A stretch of 11,618 nucleotides of DNA from Brevundimonas sp. UBA7664 (GCF_002483305.1 NZ_DLHQ01000015.1:653-12270), one strand, 5' to 3'; numbered from the stretch's first letter, positions 1-7,982 are shown. The notes: generated from the sequence alone by a model not told the origin. Numbers and translations are program-made.

Positions 1-460
1 CGACACCCGCGTCACCGGCGTCGACACCCGGGTGACCGAGGTAGCCGGCACCGCCGGCGAGGCGCTGAACCGCGCCAATGCGGCCCACAAACTGGCCGAG
101 GGCAAGTTCCTCTATGAGGTGGTCCTGTCGGACGACTCGGTGAAATTCCCCGTCAACCGCGACGAGCTTTCGCCCGAGGCCGAGGCGCGGCTGGCCGAGC
201 TGGTCCAACGCCTGACCAGCGAGAACCGCAACGTCTATCTTGAGATCCAGGGCCATACCGACGCCACCGGCGATGCCGGGTTCAATGAACAGCTGGGCGA
301 GGCCCGGGCCGAGGCGGTCCGCCGCTATCTGAGCCGCAACAGCATCGCCCTGAACCGGATGGCGACCATCTCCTATGGCGAGGCCTCGCCGGTGGCCTCG
401 AACGACACGCCCGAGGGCCGCGCCCAGAACCGCCGCGTGGCGATCGTCGTCCTCAGCTAG
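1..460 (+). CDS. OmpA-family peptidoglycan-binding protein, C-terminal part (5' end outside window)
   Basis: The reading frame is open from base 2 and enters from the left, so only the last 152 residues are seen; the GTG at 32 is internal, not a start. The first residues are a short repeated pattern (DTRVTGVDTRVTEVAG), as in the coiled-coil or linker part of OmpA-like proteins. The OmpA C-terminal domain follows: a strand with VKFPVNRDELSPEAEARL, then GHTDATGDAGFNEQLGEARA, whose Asp normally binds the diaminopimelate of peptidoglycan, and a closing NRRVAIVVLS with the conserved Arg. By family knowledge the domain holds an envelope protein to the cell wall in the periplasm. What lies N-terminal (lipobox, beta-barrel or plain signal peptide) cannot be seen. 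The gene converges on the kinase gene 56 bp downstream. Family assignment is secure; the exact role is not. Confidence 0.9.
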   Translation, partial: DTRVTGVDTRVTEVAGTAGEALNRANAAHKLAEGKFLYEVVLSDDSVKFPVNRDELSPEAEARLAELVQRLTSENRNVYLEIQGHTDATGDAGFNEQLGEARAEAVRRYLSRNSIALNRMATISYGEASPVASNDTPEGRAQNRRVAIVVLS

Positions 461-510
461 ACCGAAATCGGTCTTGATGGACACAGTCCCTTAAGGCTCG
501 GATTTCGGTC
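460..510. terminator. Inverted repeat between convergent genes, possible bidirectional terminator
   Basis: GACCGAAATC (460-469) is the exact reverse complement of GATTTCGGTC (501-510), giving a 10-bp stem with a 31-nt loop. The left arm can also fold locally as GACCG-AAAT-CGGTC (460-473). It fills the gap between the stop codons of the OmpA-like gene (+) and the kinase gene (-), where a shared terminator is expected. No clear T-run follows on either strand, so intrinsic termination is inferred from position and symmetry only. Confidence 0.4.
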
Positions 511-515
511 CAGCT

Positions 516-2111
516 CTATGCTGACGCCATCACCAGGCCGATCCCCGCCAGCAGCGACGCGGCGGTGATCGGCTTGGGCACATGCAGGTCTGCGCCGGCC
601 GCGACGGCGTCGTCGCGGTGATGCGCCATGGCGTTGGCGCTCAGCATCACGACCGGCGTCCGGCCCCGCGCCGGCGTCGCGGCCTCATGCGCGCGGATGC
701 CGCGGGTCGCGGCCAGGCCGTCCATCACCGGCATCTGCATATCCATCAGGACCAGATCGAACGGGCCTGACTCGAAAGCGGTCAGAGCTTCGGCCCCGTC
801 GTTGACGGTGACCACCTCGGCGCCCTGCGCCGCCAGGATCAGCTGCACGACCCGCTGATTGGTCGGATGATCGTCGGCAAGCAGCACCCGCAACACCCGT
901 TGGCCCGTCGGGTCCCGCGTCGGCCGGCCGGCGCCGGCGGTCCGCGCGGCGAGTCCGGCGTCGTAGGCCGCCAGACTTTCACTGCGCATCAGCGGCAGCT
1001 CGACCGTGAACCGACTGCCCTGCCCCGGCGTGGAGTCCACGGTGATCCGGCCGCCCATCATCTCGATCAGGGACTGGCAGATCGACAACCCCAGTCCGGT
1101 GCCGCCGAAGCGGCGGGTGATGGTGGCGTCGGCCTGGCTGAAACGCTGGAACAGCATGGCGGTCTGTTGGGGGTCGAAGCCGACCCCCGTGTCTTGCACC
1201 TCCAGGGTCAGCAAGGCGGGCGCGTCGGCGGCCTCCGGCTCGGCGACCTCGATCCGCACCCCGACCGAGCCCGAGGCGGTGAATTTGACCGCATTGCTCA
1301 GCAGATTGGCCAGCACCTGGCGAATGCGGGTGCAGTCGCCGAGGAACTGGCCGCGTGCGGTCGCGCCGCGCGCGACATCAAAGGCCAGCCCCTTGGCGCG
1401 GGCCTGATGCCGCAGCGTATCGATCACCCCGTCCACCGCCGCCTCGAGAGCGAACGGCCTGATCTCGACCTCCAGTTGGCCGGCCTCGATCTTGGACACG
1501 TCCAGGATGTCGGACACCAGCCGTTCCAGCGTCTCGCCCGACCCCTGGACCAAAGCCACCATCTCGCGCTGCGCGGGGGTGAGATCAGTGTGCGACAGGG
1601 CGTCGATCACGCCGATGACGCCGTTCAGCGGCGTGCGGATTTCGTGACTCATATTGGCGAGGAAGTCGGTCTTGGCCTGGTTGGCCACCTCCGCCGCCGC
1701 CTTGGCCTCGATCAGGGCGAGTTCTGCCGCCACCCGGGCGGTGGCGTCGCGGGCGACGCCATAGATGCGGTCGCCGACCCGGCGGGCGCGCCATTCGAGG
1801 CTGCGATAGCTCCCGTCCTTGTGGCGATAGCGATTGATGAAACCGACGACCTGATCGGTGGGGCCGCGGGTCTCGACTTCGACGACGCTGCCCAGCGTGG
1901 CCACATGGTCCTCGGGATGGATCAGGCGGAGCAGCGGCTGTCCCTCCATTTCTTCGGGACGCCAGCCCAGAACCGTCTCCCAGGACGGACTGACCCGGAC
2001 CACGCGCCCGTCCAGCTCGCGGACGACCAGCAGGTCCAGCGATACCTCGAAGAAGGTCCGGATGACCTGGGCGTCGCCGTCGTCTGCGGGTCGGAGCGAC
2101 TCATACGCCAT
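516..2111 (-). CDS. Cytoplasmic hybrid sensor histidine kinase (PAS - HisKA - HATPase - receiver)
   Basis: A 531-residue kinase from the ATG at 2111. This start is preferred over the upstream GTG at 2159 because AGGAG lies 10 nt before it. A PAS domain spans about residues 20-125. HisKA has FLANMSHEIRTPLNG with the phospho-accepting His at about 156. The HATPase domain shows the N box (LANLLSNAVKF, about 266-276), DTGVGF (about 307) and GGTGLGLSI (about 336-344). The C-terminal receiver (about 405-531) has the acidic pair DD at 413-414, phospho-acceptor Asp about 457 in LMDMQMPVMDG, Ser about 491 and Lys about 513, so it looks complete. No membrane helix or signal peptide is seen, so a cytosolic signal is likely read through PAS. 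No Hpt domain or cognate regulator is nearby, so the output is unknown. It lies 81 bp downstream of lipB on the same strand and may be read from that transcript. Confidence 0.92.
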   Translation of the reverse strand: MAYESLRPADDGDAQVIRTFFEVSLDLLVVRELDGRVVRVSPSWETVLGWRPEEMEGQPLLRLIHPEDHVATLGSVVEVETRGPTDQVVGFINRYRHKDGSYRSLEWRARRVGDRIYGVARDATARVAAELALIEAKAAAEVANQAKTDFLANMSHEIRTPLNGVIGVIDALSHTDLTPAQREMVALVQGSGETLERLVSDILDVSKIEAGQLEVEIRPFALEAAVDGVIDTLRHQARAKGLAFDVARGATARGQFLGDCTRIRQVLANLLSNAVKFTASGSVGVRIEVAEPEAADAPALLTLEVQDTGVGFDPQQTAMLFQRFSQADATITRRFGGTGLGLSICQSLIEMMGGRITVDSTPGQGSRFTVELPLMRSESLAAYDAGLAARTAGAGRPTRDPTGQRVLRVLLADDHPTNQRVVQLILAAQGAEVVTVNDGAEALTAFESGPFDLVLMDMQMPVMDGLAATRGIRAHEAATPARGRTPVVMLSANAMAHHRDDAVAAGADLHVPKPITAASLLAGIGLVMASA

Positions 2112-2192
2112 CAACAAAAAACTCCTGGAGGACTGGCCGGCGAGCCCATCCTGTAACACCCAAGGTTAAGAGGTCCCTGTCAGCGATGAAAC

Positions 2193-2909
2193 TCAGACGG
2201 GAGCGGCCCCCTCGACCACCGCCCCGAATACCCGCCGGAAGCCGGTCTTCAGGGCCGCATCGGCCTCGTCCATCGTCGCGGGCACGCCGAGATCCACCAG
2301 GCTGGTAACGCCGTGCTGGGCGATGCCGCAGGGAACGATGCCGGAGAAATGGTCCAGGTCGGGCTCCACGTTCAGGCTGATCCCGTGGAAGCTGACCCAT
2401 TTGCGGACCTTGACGCCGATGGCGGCGATCTTGTCCTCACGGCTCCAGCCGGGGCCCTTGCGCTCGACCCAGACTCCGACACGGCCCTCGCGCACATCGG
2501 CCGGCACGCCGAACTCGCCGAGAGCTCCGATGATCCACCGCTCCAGCCCGCGCACGAAGGTCCGCACGTCCTTGCCGCGCTGGTTCAGGTCCAGCATCAC
2601 ATAGACCACCCGCTGCCCGGGCCCGTGATAGGTGAACTGCCCACCCCGGCCGCTGCGGTGAACAGGAAACCGGGACGCGTCCAGCAGGTCGCCGTCCTTC
2701 GACGACACCCCGGCGGTGTAGAGCGGCGGATGCTCCAGCAGCCAGACCAGCTCGCCGGCTTCGCCCGCCGCGATCGCCGCCGCCCGGGCCTCCATGGCCG
2801 CGACCGCCGACTCATAGCCGACACGCCCTTCCGACACGGCCCATTCGGCCGCGCGTCCATCGGCGCGGACCAGCTTCGATACGGTTTCGCTTAAGGCTTG
2901 GGAAAGCAT
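2193..2909 (-). CDS. lipB: Octanoyl-[acyl-carrier-protein]:protein N-octanoyltransferase LipB
   Basis: A 238-residue protein from the ATG at 2909, which has GGAGG 4 nt upstream; an in-frame TTG at 2945 would add 12 residues but runs into the divergent gene. LipB moves octanoate from acyl carrier protein to a lysine of lipoyl domains, the first step of lipoate assembly on 2-oxoacid dehydrogenases and the glycine cleavage system. Family signatures are present: RGGQFTYHGPGQ (about 88-99), the catalytic Lys of DKIAAIGVKV (about 160), FHGISLNV, and the acyl-thioester Cys of GIVPCGI (about 194). Length is normal for the family. LipA is not in the window. The 5' end faces the FliN-like gene with only 30 bp between start codons, so its promoter probably lies within that gene's coding sequence. 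Confidence 0.95.
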   Translation of the reverse strand: MLSQALSETVSKLVRADGRAAEWAVSEGRVGYESAVAAMEARAAAIAAGEAGELVWLLEHPPLYTAGVSSKDGDLLDASRFPVHRSGRGGQFTYHGPGQRVVYVMLDLNQRGKDVRTFVRGLERWIIGALGEFGVPADVREGRVGVWVERKGPGWSREDKIAAIGVKVRKWVSFHGISLNVEPDLDHFSGIVPCGIAQHGVTSLVDLGVPATMDEADAALKTGFRRVFGAVVEGAAPV

Positions 2910-2939
2910 GACGCCTCCAATGTGGGGGTCGGGAGCGCC

Positions 2940-3248
2940 ATGCAAGCCAAGACCGCCCAGAACCCAGTCTCCTCAGCGTCAGCGTCAGAGTATCCCGTGA
3001 GTCAGATCGAAGCCGTCGAAGTCGAAATTTCGGTCGTCCTGGGGCGTTCTGTCCTGCCGATGAGCCAGCTGCTGCGGATGGGCCGCGGGGCGGTGATTCC
3101 GCTCGACGCCTCGGAAACCGACGAGGTCTGGATCCTGGCTAACAACCATCCCGTGGCGCGCGGCGAGATCGAGATCCGCGACGACCGCATCGCCATCACG
3201 GTGACGCGGGCCGCGGATGTGTATGACTTCATGGCGGGAGCGGCCTGA
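2940..3248 (+). CDS. fliN: FliN/SpoA-domain flagellar motor switch-type protein
   Basis: A 102-residue protein from the ATG at 2940, preceded by GGGAG 4 nt upstream; a TTG at 2898 would overlap lipB and is less likely. Residues 1-20 are a Ser/Ala-rich tail. Residues about 25-93 form one SpoA (FliN C-terminal) domain: VEVEISVVLGRSVLPMSQLL, then GRGAVIPLDA, HPVARGEI and a final beta strand RIAITVTR. By family knowledge FliN makes the cytoplasmic C-ring with FliM and FliG and binds CheY and the export apparatus. The gene is not inside a visible flagellar operon; its neighbours are lipB and a four-helix-bundle gene, and flbT-flaF lie over 6 kb away. It may be the only FliN or a second paralogue, so the symbol is by family resemblance. 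The stop codon sits 7 nt before the heptamer array. Confidence 0.82.
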   Translation: MQAKTAQNPVSSASASEYPVSQIEAVEVEISVVLGRSVLPMSQLLRMGRGAVIPLDASETDEVWILANNHPVARGEIEIRDDRIAITVTRAADVYDFMAGAA

Positions 3249-3255
3249 GGTCCAA

Positions 3256-3290
3256 GCAGCAGGCAGCAGGCAGCAGGCAGCAGGCAGCAG
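3256..3290 (+). repeat. Tandem heptamer array (GCAGCAG) x5, left arm
   Basis: Five perfect head-to-tail copies of GCAGCAG, at 3256, 3263, 3270, 3277 and 3284, with no spacer. The array begins 8 bp after the FliN-like stop codon and ends 44 bp before the four-helix-bundle start. It is the reverse complement of the array after that gene. Arrays of this size with identical units usually change copy number by slippage. Confidence 0.95.
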
Positions 3291-3334
3291 GATGTGTCGG
3301 CCTGAGTGAAATGTAGAGCCATACGGAGATTACG

Positions 3335-3709
3335 ATGTCCGATGTGCGTAGCTACCGGGACCTAATGGTCTGGCAACGGGCGATGGACGTCGCTGTCGCC
3401 ACATATGAACTGACTAGGACCTACCCTCGCGAAGAGCTCTTCAGCCTGACCTCCCAGAGTCGCAGAGCGGCCTCATCCATCGCCGCGAATATAGCCGAGG
3501 GGTACGGTCGGGCGAGCAAGGCCAGTTATCTGAGCTTTCTAAGGATCGCCCGAGGTTCGCTGAAGGAACTTGAGACCCACCTGATCCTTGCCGAACGGGT
3601 CGGCCTGAGCGCTTCCGGAAAGATTTCGCCTCTCCTTGAGCAGACAGATGAACTCGGGCGGATGCTCCATGGCCTGATCGCCCGTGTGCACGGTCAACCC
3701 GCCGGGTAA
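3335..3709 (+). CDS. Four-helix-bundle protein (S23 / 23S rRNA intervening-sequence family, bAvd-like)
   Basis: A 124-residue protein with GGAG 6 nt before the ATG. It carries the usual signatures of the family (Pfam 23S_rRNA_IVP, TIGR02436): YRDLMVWQ (7-14), RRAASSIAANIAEGYGR (43-59) and FLRIARGSLKELETHL (68-83), and it is full length. Relatives include proteins encoded in intervening sequences of 23S rRNA genes and bAvd, the pentameric nucleic-acid-binding partner of the reverse transcriptase in diversity-generating retroelements. No reverse transcriptase or template/variable repeat pair is in the window, so it is not part of a recognisable retroelement here. The function of stand-alone members is unknown. 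Codons such as AGG (twice), AGA, ATA, CTA (twice) and ACA (twice) contrast with the strict GC-ending codons of adjacent genes, suggesting transfer. The stop codon is followed after one base by the inverted heptamer array. Confidence 0.9.
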   Translation: MSDVRSYRDLMVWQRAMDVAVATYELTRTYPREELFSLTSQSRRAASSIAANIAEGYGRASKASYLSFLRIARGSLKELETHLILAERVGLSASGKISPLLEQTDELGRMLHGLIARVHGQPAG

Positions 3710-3710
3710 C

Positions 3711-3738
3711 CTGCTGCCTGCTGCCTGTTGCCTGCTGC
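3711..3738 (-). repeat. Tandem heptamer array (CTGCTGC) x4, right arm
   Basis: Four contiguous 7-bp units at 3711, 3718, 3725 and 3732. Three are CTGCTGC and the third is CTGTTGC. This is the reverse complement of the array at 3256-3290, so the pair is inverted around the four-helix-bundle gene. It starts one base after that gene's TAA. Confidence 0.93.
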
Positions 3739-3751
3739 CTCAAACGACCCC

Positions 3752-3780
3752 TTCCCATCCGCGCTTCCGTCCGCTATCAG
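3752..3780 (+). promoter_or_regulatory. Possible tRNA-Leu promoter
   Basis: GCTATCAG (3773-3780) resembles the Caulobacter housekeeping -10 element (GCTANAWC) and lies 16 nt before the mature tRNA 5' end, a sensible distance for a short leader. The expected -35 position holds TTCCCAT (3752-3758), a poor match. It starts 13 bp after the right heptamer array. Confidence 0.28.
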
Positions 3781-3796
3781 CCCCCCTCCGATGCGA

Positions 3797-3883
3797 GCGG
3801 TCGTGGCGGAATTGGTAGACGCGCAGCGTTGAGGTCGCTGTTCCCTAACCGGAGTGGAAGTTCGAGTCTTCTCGACCGCACCA
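3797..3883 (+). tRNA. tRNA-Leu(GAG)
   Basis: An 87-nt class II tRNA with encoded CCA. Acceptor arms GCGGTCG (3797-3803) and CGACCGC (3873-3879) pair perfectly, followed by discriminator A and CCA (3881-3883). The D arm contains TGGCGGAATTGGTAGAC. The anticodon stem CAGCG/CGCTG encloses TTGAGGT, placing anticodon GAG at 3831-3833, which reads CTC and CTT leucine codons. A long variable arm, as expected for leucine, precedes a T arm with loop TTCGAGT. Confidence 0.97.
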
Positions 3884-3942
3884 TCTGATTTGACAGGGCG
3901 AAACATCGGCGAACAGCTGATCTGAAAACAGGGGGGCCAAGC

Positions 3943-5352
3943 GTGAGCAAGATCGCAGACGCCCCCCTGCCCGTCTCCCAGATCGAAACTGACCACGAAG
4001 CTCTCGACGAGGACTACGTCCTCACCGCTGCCTTCGTCGAGAAGGTCGTCGATGCCTCCGACGCGGGCGACGGACTGAAGCTCCGTTCGCTGCTGGAAGA
4101 TCTGCACCCCGCCGACGTGGCCGATCTGATGGGCTTCCTGACGGCCGAGCACCGCACGGTCGTGGTCCTCTGGATGCCGCCCGACCTGCTGGCGGAGACC
4201 CTGCCCGAGCTGGACGACAACATCCGCGAGGAGGTGCTGGAGCGCGTCCCGCACCTGACCCTGGCCGAGGCGCTGCAGGAACTCGATTCCGACGACGCCG
4301 CCGCCGTGGTCGAGGATCTCGAGGACGACCAGCGCGAGAAGGTGCTGGCGGCCATGCCCGAGGTCGACCGCGCCGCGATCGAGAACTCGCTGCGCTACGA
4401 CGAGGATTCCGCCGGCCGCCTGATGCAGCGCGAGGTCATGGCCGCGCCGTCGTTCTGGAACGTCGGCGACACCATCGACCACATCCGCAAACAGGGCGAG
4501 GACCTGCCCGAGCTGTTCTTCGACATCTATATCGTCGATCCGTCGAACAAGCCGGTCGGCGGCCTGCCCGTCAGCGGCCTGCTGCGCGCGGCGCGCACCA
4601 TCGCCCTCGTCGACATCATGGAGCCGATCAATGCGATCGCCGTCGACCAGGACCAGGAAGAAGTCGCCTACATCTTCGAGAAATATCACCTGATCTCGGC
4701 CCCCGTCGTCGACGCGGCGGGACGGCTGGTCGGTCAGATCACCGTCGATGACATCGTCAACATCATCCAGGAAGAGAACCGCGAGGACATCCTGCGCCTC
4801 GCCGGCGTGCGCGACGAGGACCGCGGTTCGTCCGTGTCCGAGATCGTGCGCGGCCGGGTGCCCTGGCTGGCGATCAACCTGGGCACGGCGGTGCTCAGCG
4901 CCGTGGTCATCTCGTGGTTCGAGGCCACGATCGAGCAGATCGTCGCGCTGGTGATCCTGCTTCCGATCGTTTCGGCGATCGGCGGCAACGCGGGCACCCA
5001 GGCCCTCACGGTGACCGTGCGCGCCCTCGCCACCCGGGAGCTGAACAGTTCCAACGCCCCGCGGACCTTCCGCCGGGAGTTCGCCGTCGGACTGGCCAAC
5101 GGCCTGGTTCTCGCGCCCCTGATCGGCGTCGCGGCGGGTCTGTGGTTCCGGGACTGGCAGATCGGCGCCGTCATCGCGGCGGCCATGGTGCTGAACCTGC
5201 TGGTCGCCGCGACCGTCGGGATGCTGACGCCCCTGACCCTGTCGCGGCTGAAGTTCGACCCGGCCGTGTCCTCGGCCGTGTTCGTGACCGCGACGACGGA
5301 CTTTTTCGGCTTCCTGATCTTCCTGGGGCTCGCCAGCATCGTACTGATGTGA
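3943..5352 (+). CDS. mgtE: Magnesium transporter MgtE
   Basis: A 469-residue inner-membrane Mg2+ channel/transporter starting at GTG 3943, with a G-rich Shine-Dalgarno (AGGGGGG) 6 nt upstream. Domain order is that of MgtE: an acidic helical N domain (about 25-155), two CBS repeats (about 160-225 and 226-283), a connecting helix, and five membrane helices (about 307-326, 331-347, 380-400, 406-428, 444-467). GGNAGTQ (347-353) is the family signature. Asp 453 in ATTDFFGF matches the conserved pore aspartate of the last helix. By family knowledge the N and CBS domains bind Mg2+ and close the pore when the cytoplasmic level is high, so regulation is largely built into the protein. No Mg2+ riboswitch is obvious in the 59-bp leader after the tRNA, and it may share the tRNA transcript. 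Confidence 0.95.
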   Translation: MSKIADAPLPVSQIETDHEALDEDYVLTAAFVEKVVDASDAGDGLKLRSLLEDLHPADVADLMGFLTAEHRTVVVLWMPPDLLAETLPELDDNIREEVLERVPHLTLAEALQELDSDDAAAVVEDLEDDQREKVLAAMPEVDRAAIENSLRYDEDSAGRLMQREVMAAPSFWNVGDTIDHIRKQGEDLPELFFDIYIVDPSNKPVGGLPVSGLLRAARTIALVDIMEPINAIAVDQDQEEVAYIFEKYHLISAPVVDAAGRLVGQITVDDIVNIIQEENREDILRLAGVRDEDRGSSVSEIVRGRVPWLAINLGTAVLSAVVISWFEATIEQIVALVILLPIVSAIGGNAGTQALTVTVRALATRELNSSNAPRTFRREFAVGLANGLVLAPLIGVAAGLWFRDWQIGAVIAAAMVLNLLVAATVGMLTPLTLSRLKFDPAVSSAVFVTATTDFFGFLIFLGLASIVLM

Positions 5353-5381
5353 ACCGGCGCGTCCCTTGCTGGCTCTCTGAT

Positions 5382-5397
5382 CGGGCGAGCGCGCCCG
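5382..5397 (+). terminator. Possible terminator after mgtE
   Basis: CGGGCG (5382-5387) and CGCCCG (5392-5397) form a perfect 6-bp GC stem with an AGCG loop, 29 bp past the mgtE stop. The following bases (TCTCGATTTGGG) are only mildly T-rich, so the call is tentative. Confidence 0.4.
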
Positions 5398-5416
5398 TCT
5401 CGATTTGGGTCAATCC

Positions 5417-6781
<1,365 letters not shown>

Positions 6782-6783
6782 CT

Positions 6784-6810
6784 TTGCGCCGGGCGCGGGC
6801 GATGCTACCC
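6784..6810 (+). promoter_or_regulatory. Possible housekeeping promoter for isovaleryl-CoA dehydrogenase
   Basis: TTGCGCC (6784-6790), a 12-bp spacer and GCTACCCC (6803-6810) partly match the Caulobacter housekeeping pattern (TTGACGS, 10-14 bp, GCTANAWC). Transcription would start at or just before the ATG at 6819. No Shine-Dalgarno is seen there, so a leaderless mRNA is possible. Confidence 0.3.
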
Positions 6811-6818
6811 CCGCCGTC

Positions 6819-7982
6819 ATGAGCATCCCCAACGCCCCCCAATCGATGGAATTCAATCTCGGCGAAAACGCCGACATGATCCGCGAGACCACCGCCCGCT
6901 GGGCGACCGACCGTCTGGCGCCGCTGGCCGCCGAAATCGACGAGACCAACGCCTTCAAGCGCGAGCTCTGGCCCGAGATGGGCGAACTGGGCCTGCACGG
7001 CATCACCGTCGAGGAAGAATACGGCGGCCTCGGCCTCGGCTATCTCGAGCACGTGGTGGCGATGGAGGAGGTCTCCCGCGCCTCGGCCTCGATCGGCCTG
7101 GCCTACGGGGCCCACTCCAACCTGTGCGTCAACCAGATCCGCCGCTGGGGCACGGAGGCGCAGAAGCAGAAATACCTGCCCAAACTGATCTCGGGCGAAC
7201 ACGTCGGCTCCCTGGCCATGTCCGAGGTCGGCTCGGGTTCCGACGTCATGTCGATGCGCACCCAGGCCGTGAAGAAGGGCGACCACTACGTCCTCAACGG
7301 CACCAAATTCTGGATCACCAACGCCCCGCACGCCGAGACCCTGGTCGTCTACGCCCGCACCGGCGAGGGCAACGGCGGCGTCACCGCCTTCCTGATCGAG
7401 AAGGGCATGAAGGGGTTCAGCGTCTCGAAGAAGCTGGACAAGATGGGCATGCGCGGCTCGGACACCGCCGAACTGGTGTTCGAGGACTGCGAGGTCCCGG
7501 AAGAGAATGTCATGGGCCCGGTCGGCGGCGGCGCCGGCGTGCTGATGAGCGGTTTGGACTATGAGCGCGCCGTGCTGTCGGCCGGCCCGCTGGGCATCAT
7601 GCAGGCGGCGCTGGACGTGGTCCTGCCCTACCTCCGCGAGCGCAAACAGTTCGGCAAGCCGATCGGCTCCTTCCAGCTGATGCAGGCCAAGGTCGCCGAC
7701 ATGTACGTCGCCCTGAACAGCGCCCGCGCCTATGTCTACGCCGTCGCCCGCGCCTGCGACCAGGGCAAGACCACCCGCTACGACGCCGCCGGCGCCATCC
7801 TGCTGGCCAGCGAGAACGCGGTGAAGGTCAGCCTCGAGGCCGTCCAGGCCCTCGGCGGCGCTGGCTATACCAAGGAATGGCCGGTCGAGCGGCTGGTCCG
7901 CGACGCCAAGCTCTACGACATCGGCGCGGGCACCAACGAGATCCGGCGGTTCCTGATCGGGCGGGAGTTGCTGGGAAGCTGA
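6819..7982 (+). CDS. ivd: Isovaleryl-CoA dehydrogenase
   Basis: A 387-residue acyl-CoA dehydrogenase from ATG 6819, which gives the usual length; the frame is open back to 6756 but that would overlap the previous gene. It oxidises isovaleryl-CoA to 3-methylcrotonyl-CoA in leucine breakdown, using FAD and passing electrons to electron-transfer flavoprotein. FAD and substrate motifs are visible: SLAMSEVGSGSDV (131-143), FWITNAP (164-170), MGMRGSD (209-215), RKQFGKPIGSFQ (275-286) and QALGGAGYTKE (343-353). The subfamily marker is the catalytic Glu at 249 in GLDYERAVLSAGPLG, the place used by isovaleryl-CoA dehydrogenase, while the C-terminal site used by other acyl-CoA dehydrogenases reads YDIGAGTNEIRR. 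The methylcrotonyl-CoA carboxylase genes that often follow are absent here. The stop codon overlaps the next gene's start by one base. Confidence 0.94.
   Translation: MSIPNAPQSMEFNLGENADMIRETTARWATDRLAPLAAEIDETNAFKRELWPEMGELGLHGITVEEEYGGLGLGYLEHVVAMEEVSRASASIGLAYGAHSNLCVNQIRRWGTEAQKQKYLPKLISGEHVGSLAMSEVGSGSDVMSMRTQAVKKGDHYVLNGTKFWITNAPHAETLVVYARTGEGNGGVTAFLIEKGMKGFSVSKKLDKMGMRGSDTAELVFEDCEVPEENVMGPVGGGAGVLMSGLDYERAVLSAGPLGIMQAALDVVLPYLRERKQFGKPIGSFQLMQAKVADMYVALNSARAYVYAVARACDQGKTTRYDAAGAILLASENAVKVSLEAVQALGGAGYTKEWPVERLVRDAKLYDIGAGTNEIRRFLIGRELLGS

Larger units (their letters stand above)
3256..3738. mobile_element. Candidate inserted cassette: four-helix-bundle gene between inverted heptamer arrays
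   Basis: The unit runs from the first GCAGCAG to the last CTGCTGC and holds a single gene. The two arrays are inverted relative to each other and could form a stem of about 28 bp in single-stranded DNA or RNA. The gene uses codons that are rare in its neighbours, and the cassette stops short of the likely tRNA-Leu promoter. No transposase or integrase is encoded and I see no convincing target-site duplication, so mobility is inference. An alternative is a resident gene whose flanks gained slippage repeats. Confidence 0.4.

Noticed and set aside
867..2156. A 429-codon open frame on the plus strand
   Set aside because: It is antisense to the kinase gene, whose domains and catalytic motifs are unambiguous; the plus-strand product is His/Gly/Arg-rich with no domain.
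3335..3709. Diversity-generating retroelement
   Set aside because: The four-helix-bundle protein resembles the accessory protein bAvd, but no reverse transcriptase or template/variable repeat pair is in the window.
3256..3738. CRISPR array
   Set aside because: The units are 7 bp, contiguous and without spacers, and no cas gene is present.
3890..3923. TTGACA with GCTGATCT as an mgtE promoter
   Set aside because: The spacing (19 bp to the GCTANAWC-type element) is outside the usual range; read-through from the tRNA promoter is equally likely.
3694..4689. A 331-codon minus-strand open frame
   Set aside because: It runs antisense through mgtE, the tRNA gene and the right heptamer array, so it cannot be a real gene alongside them.
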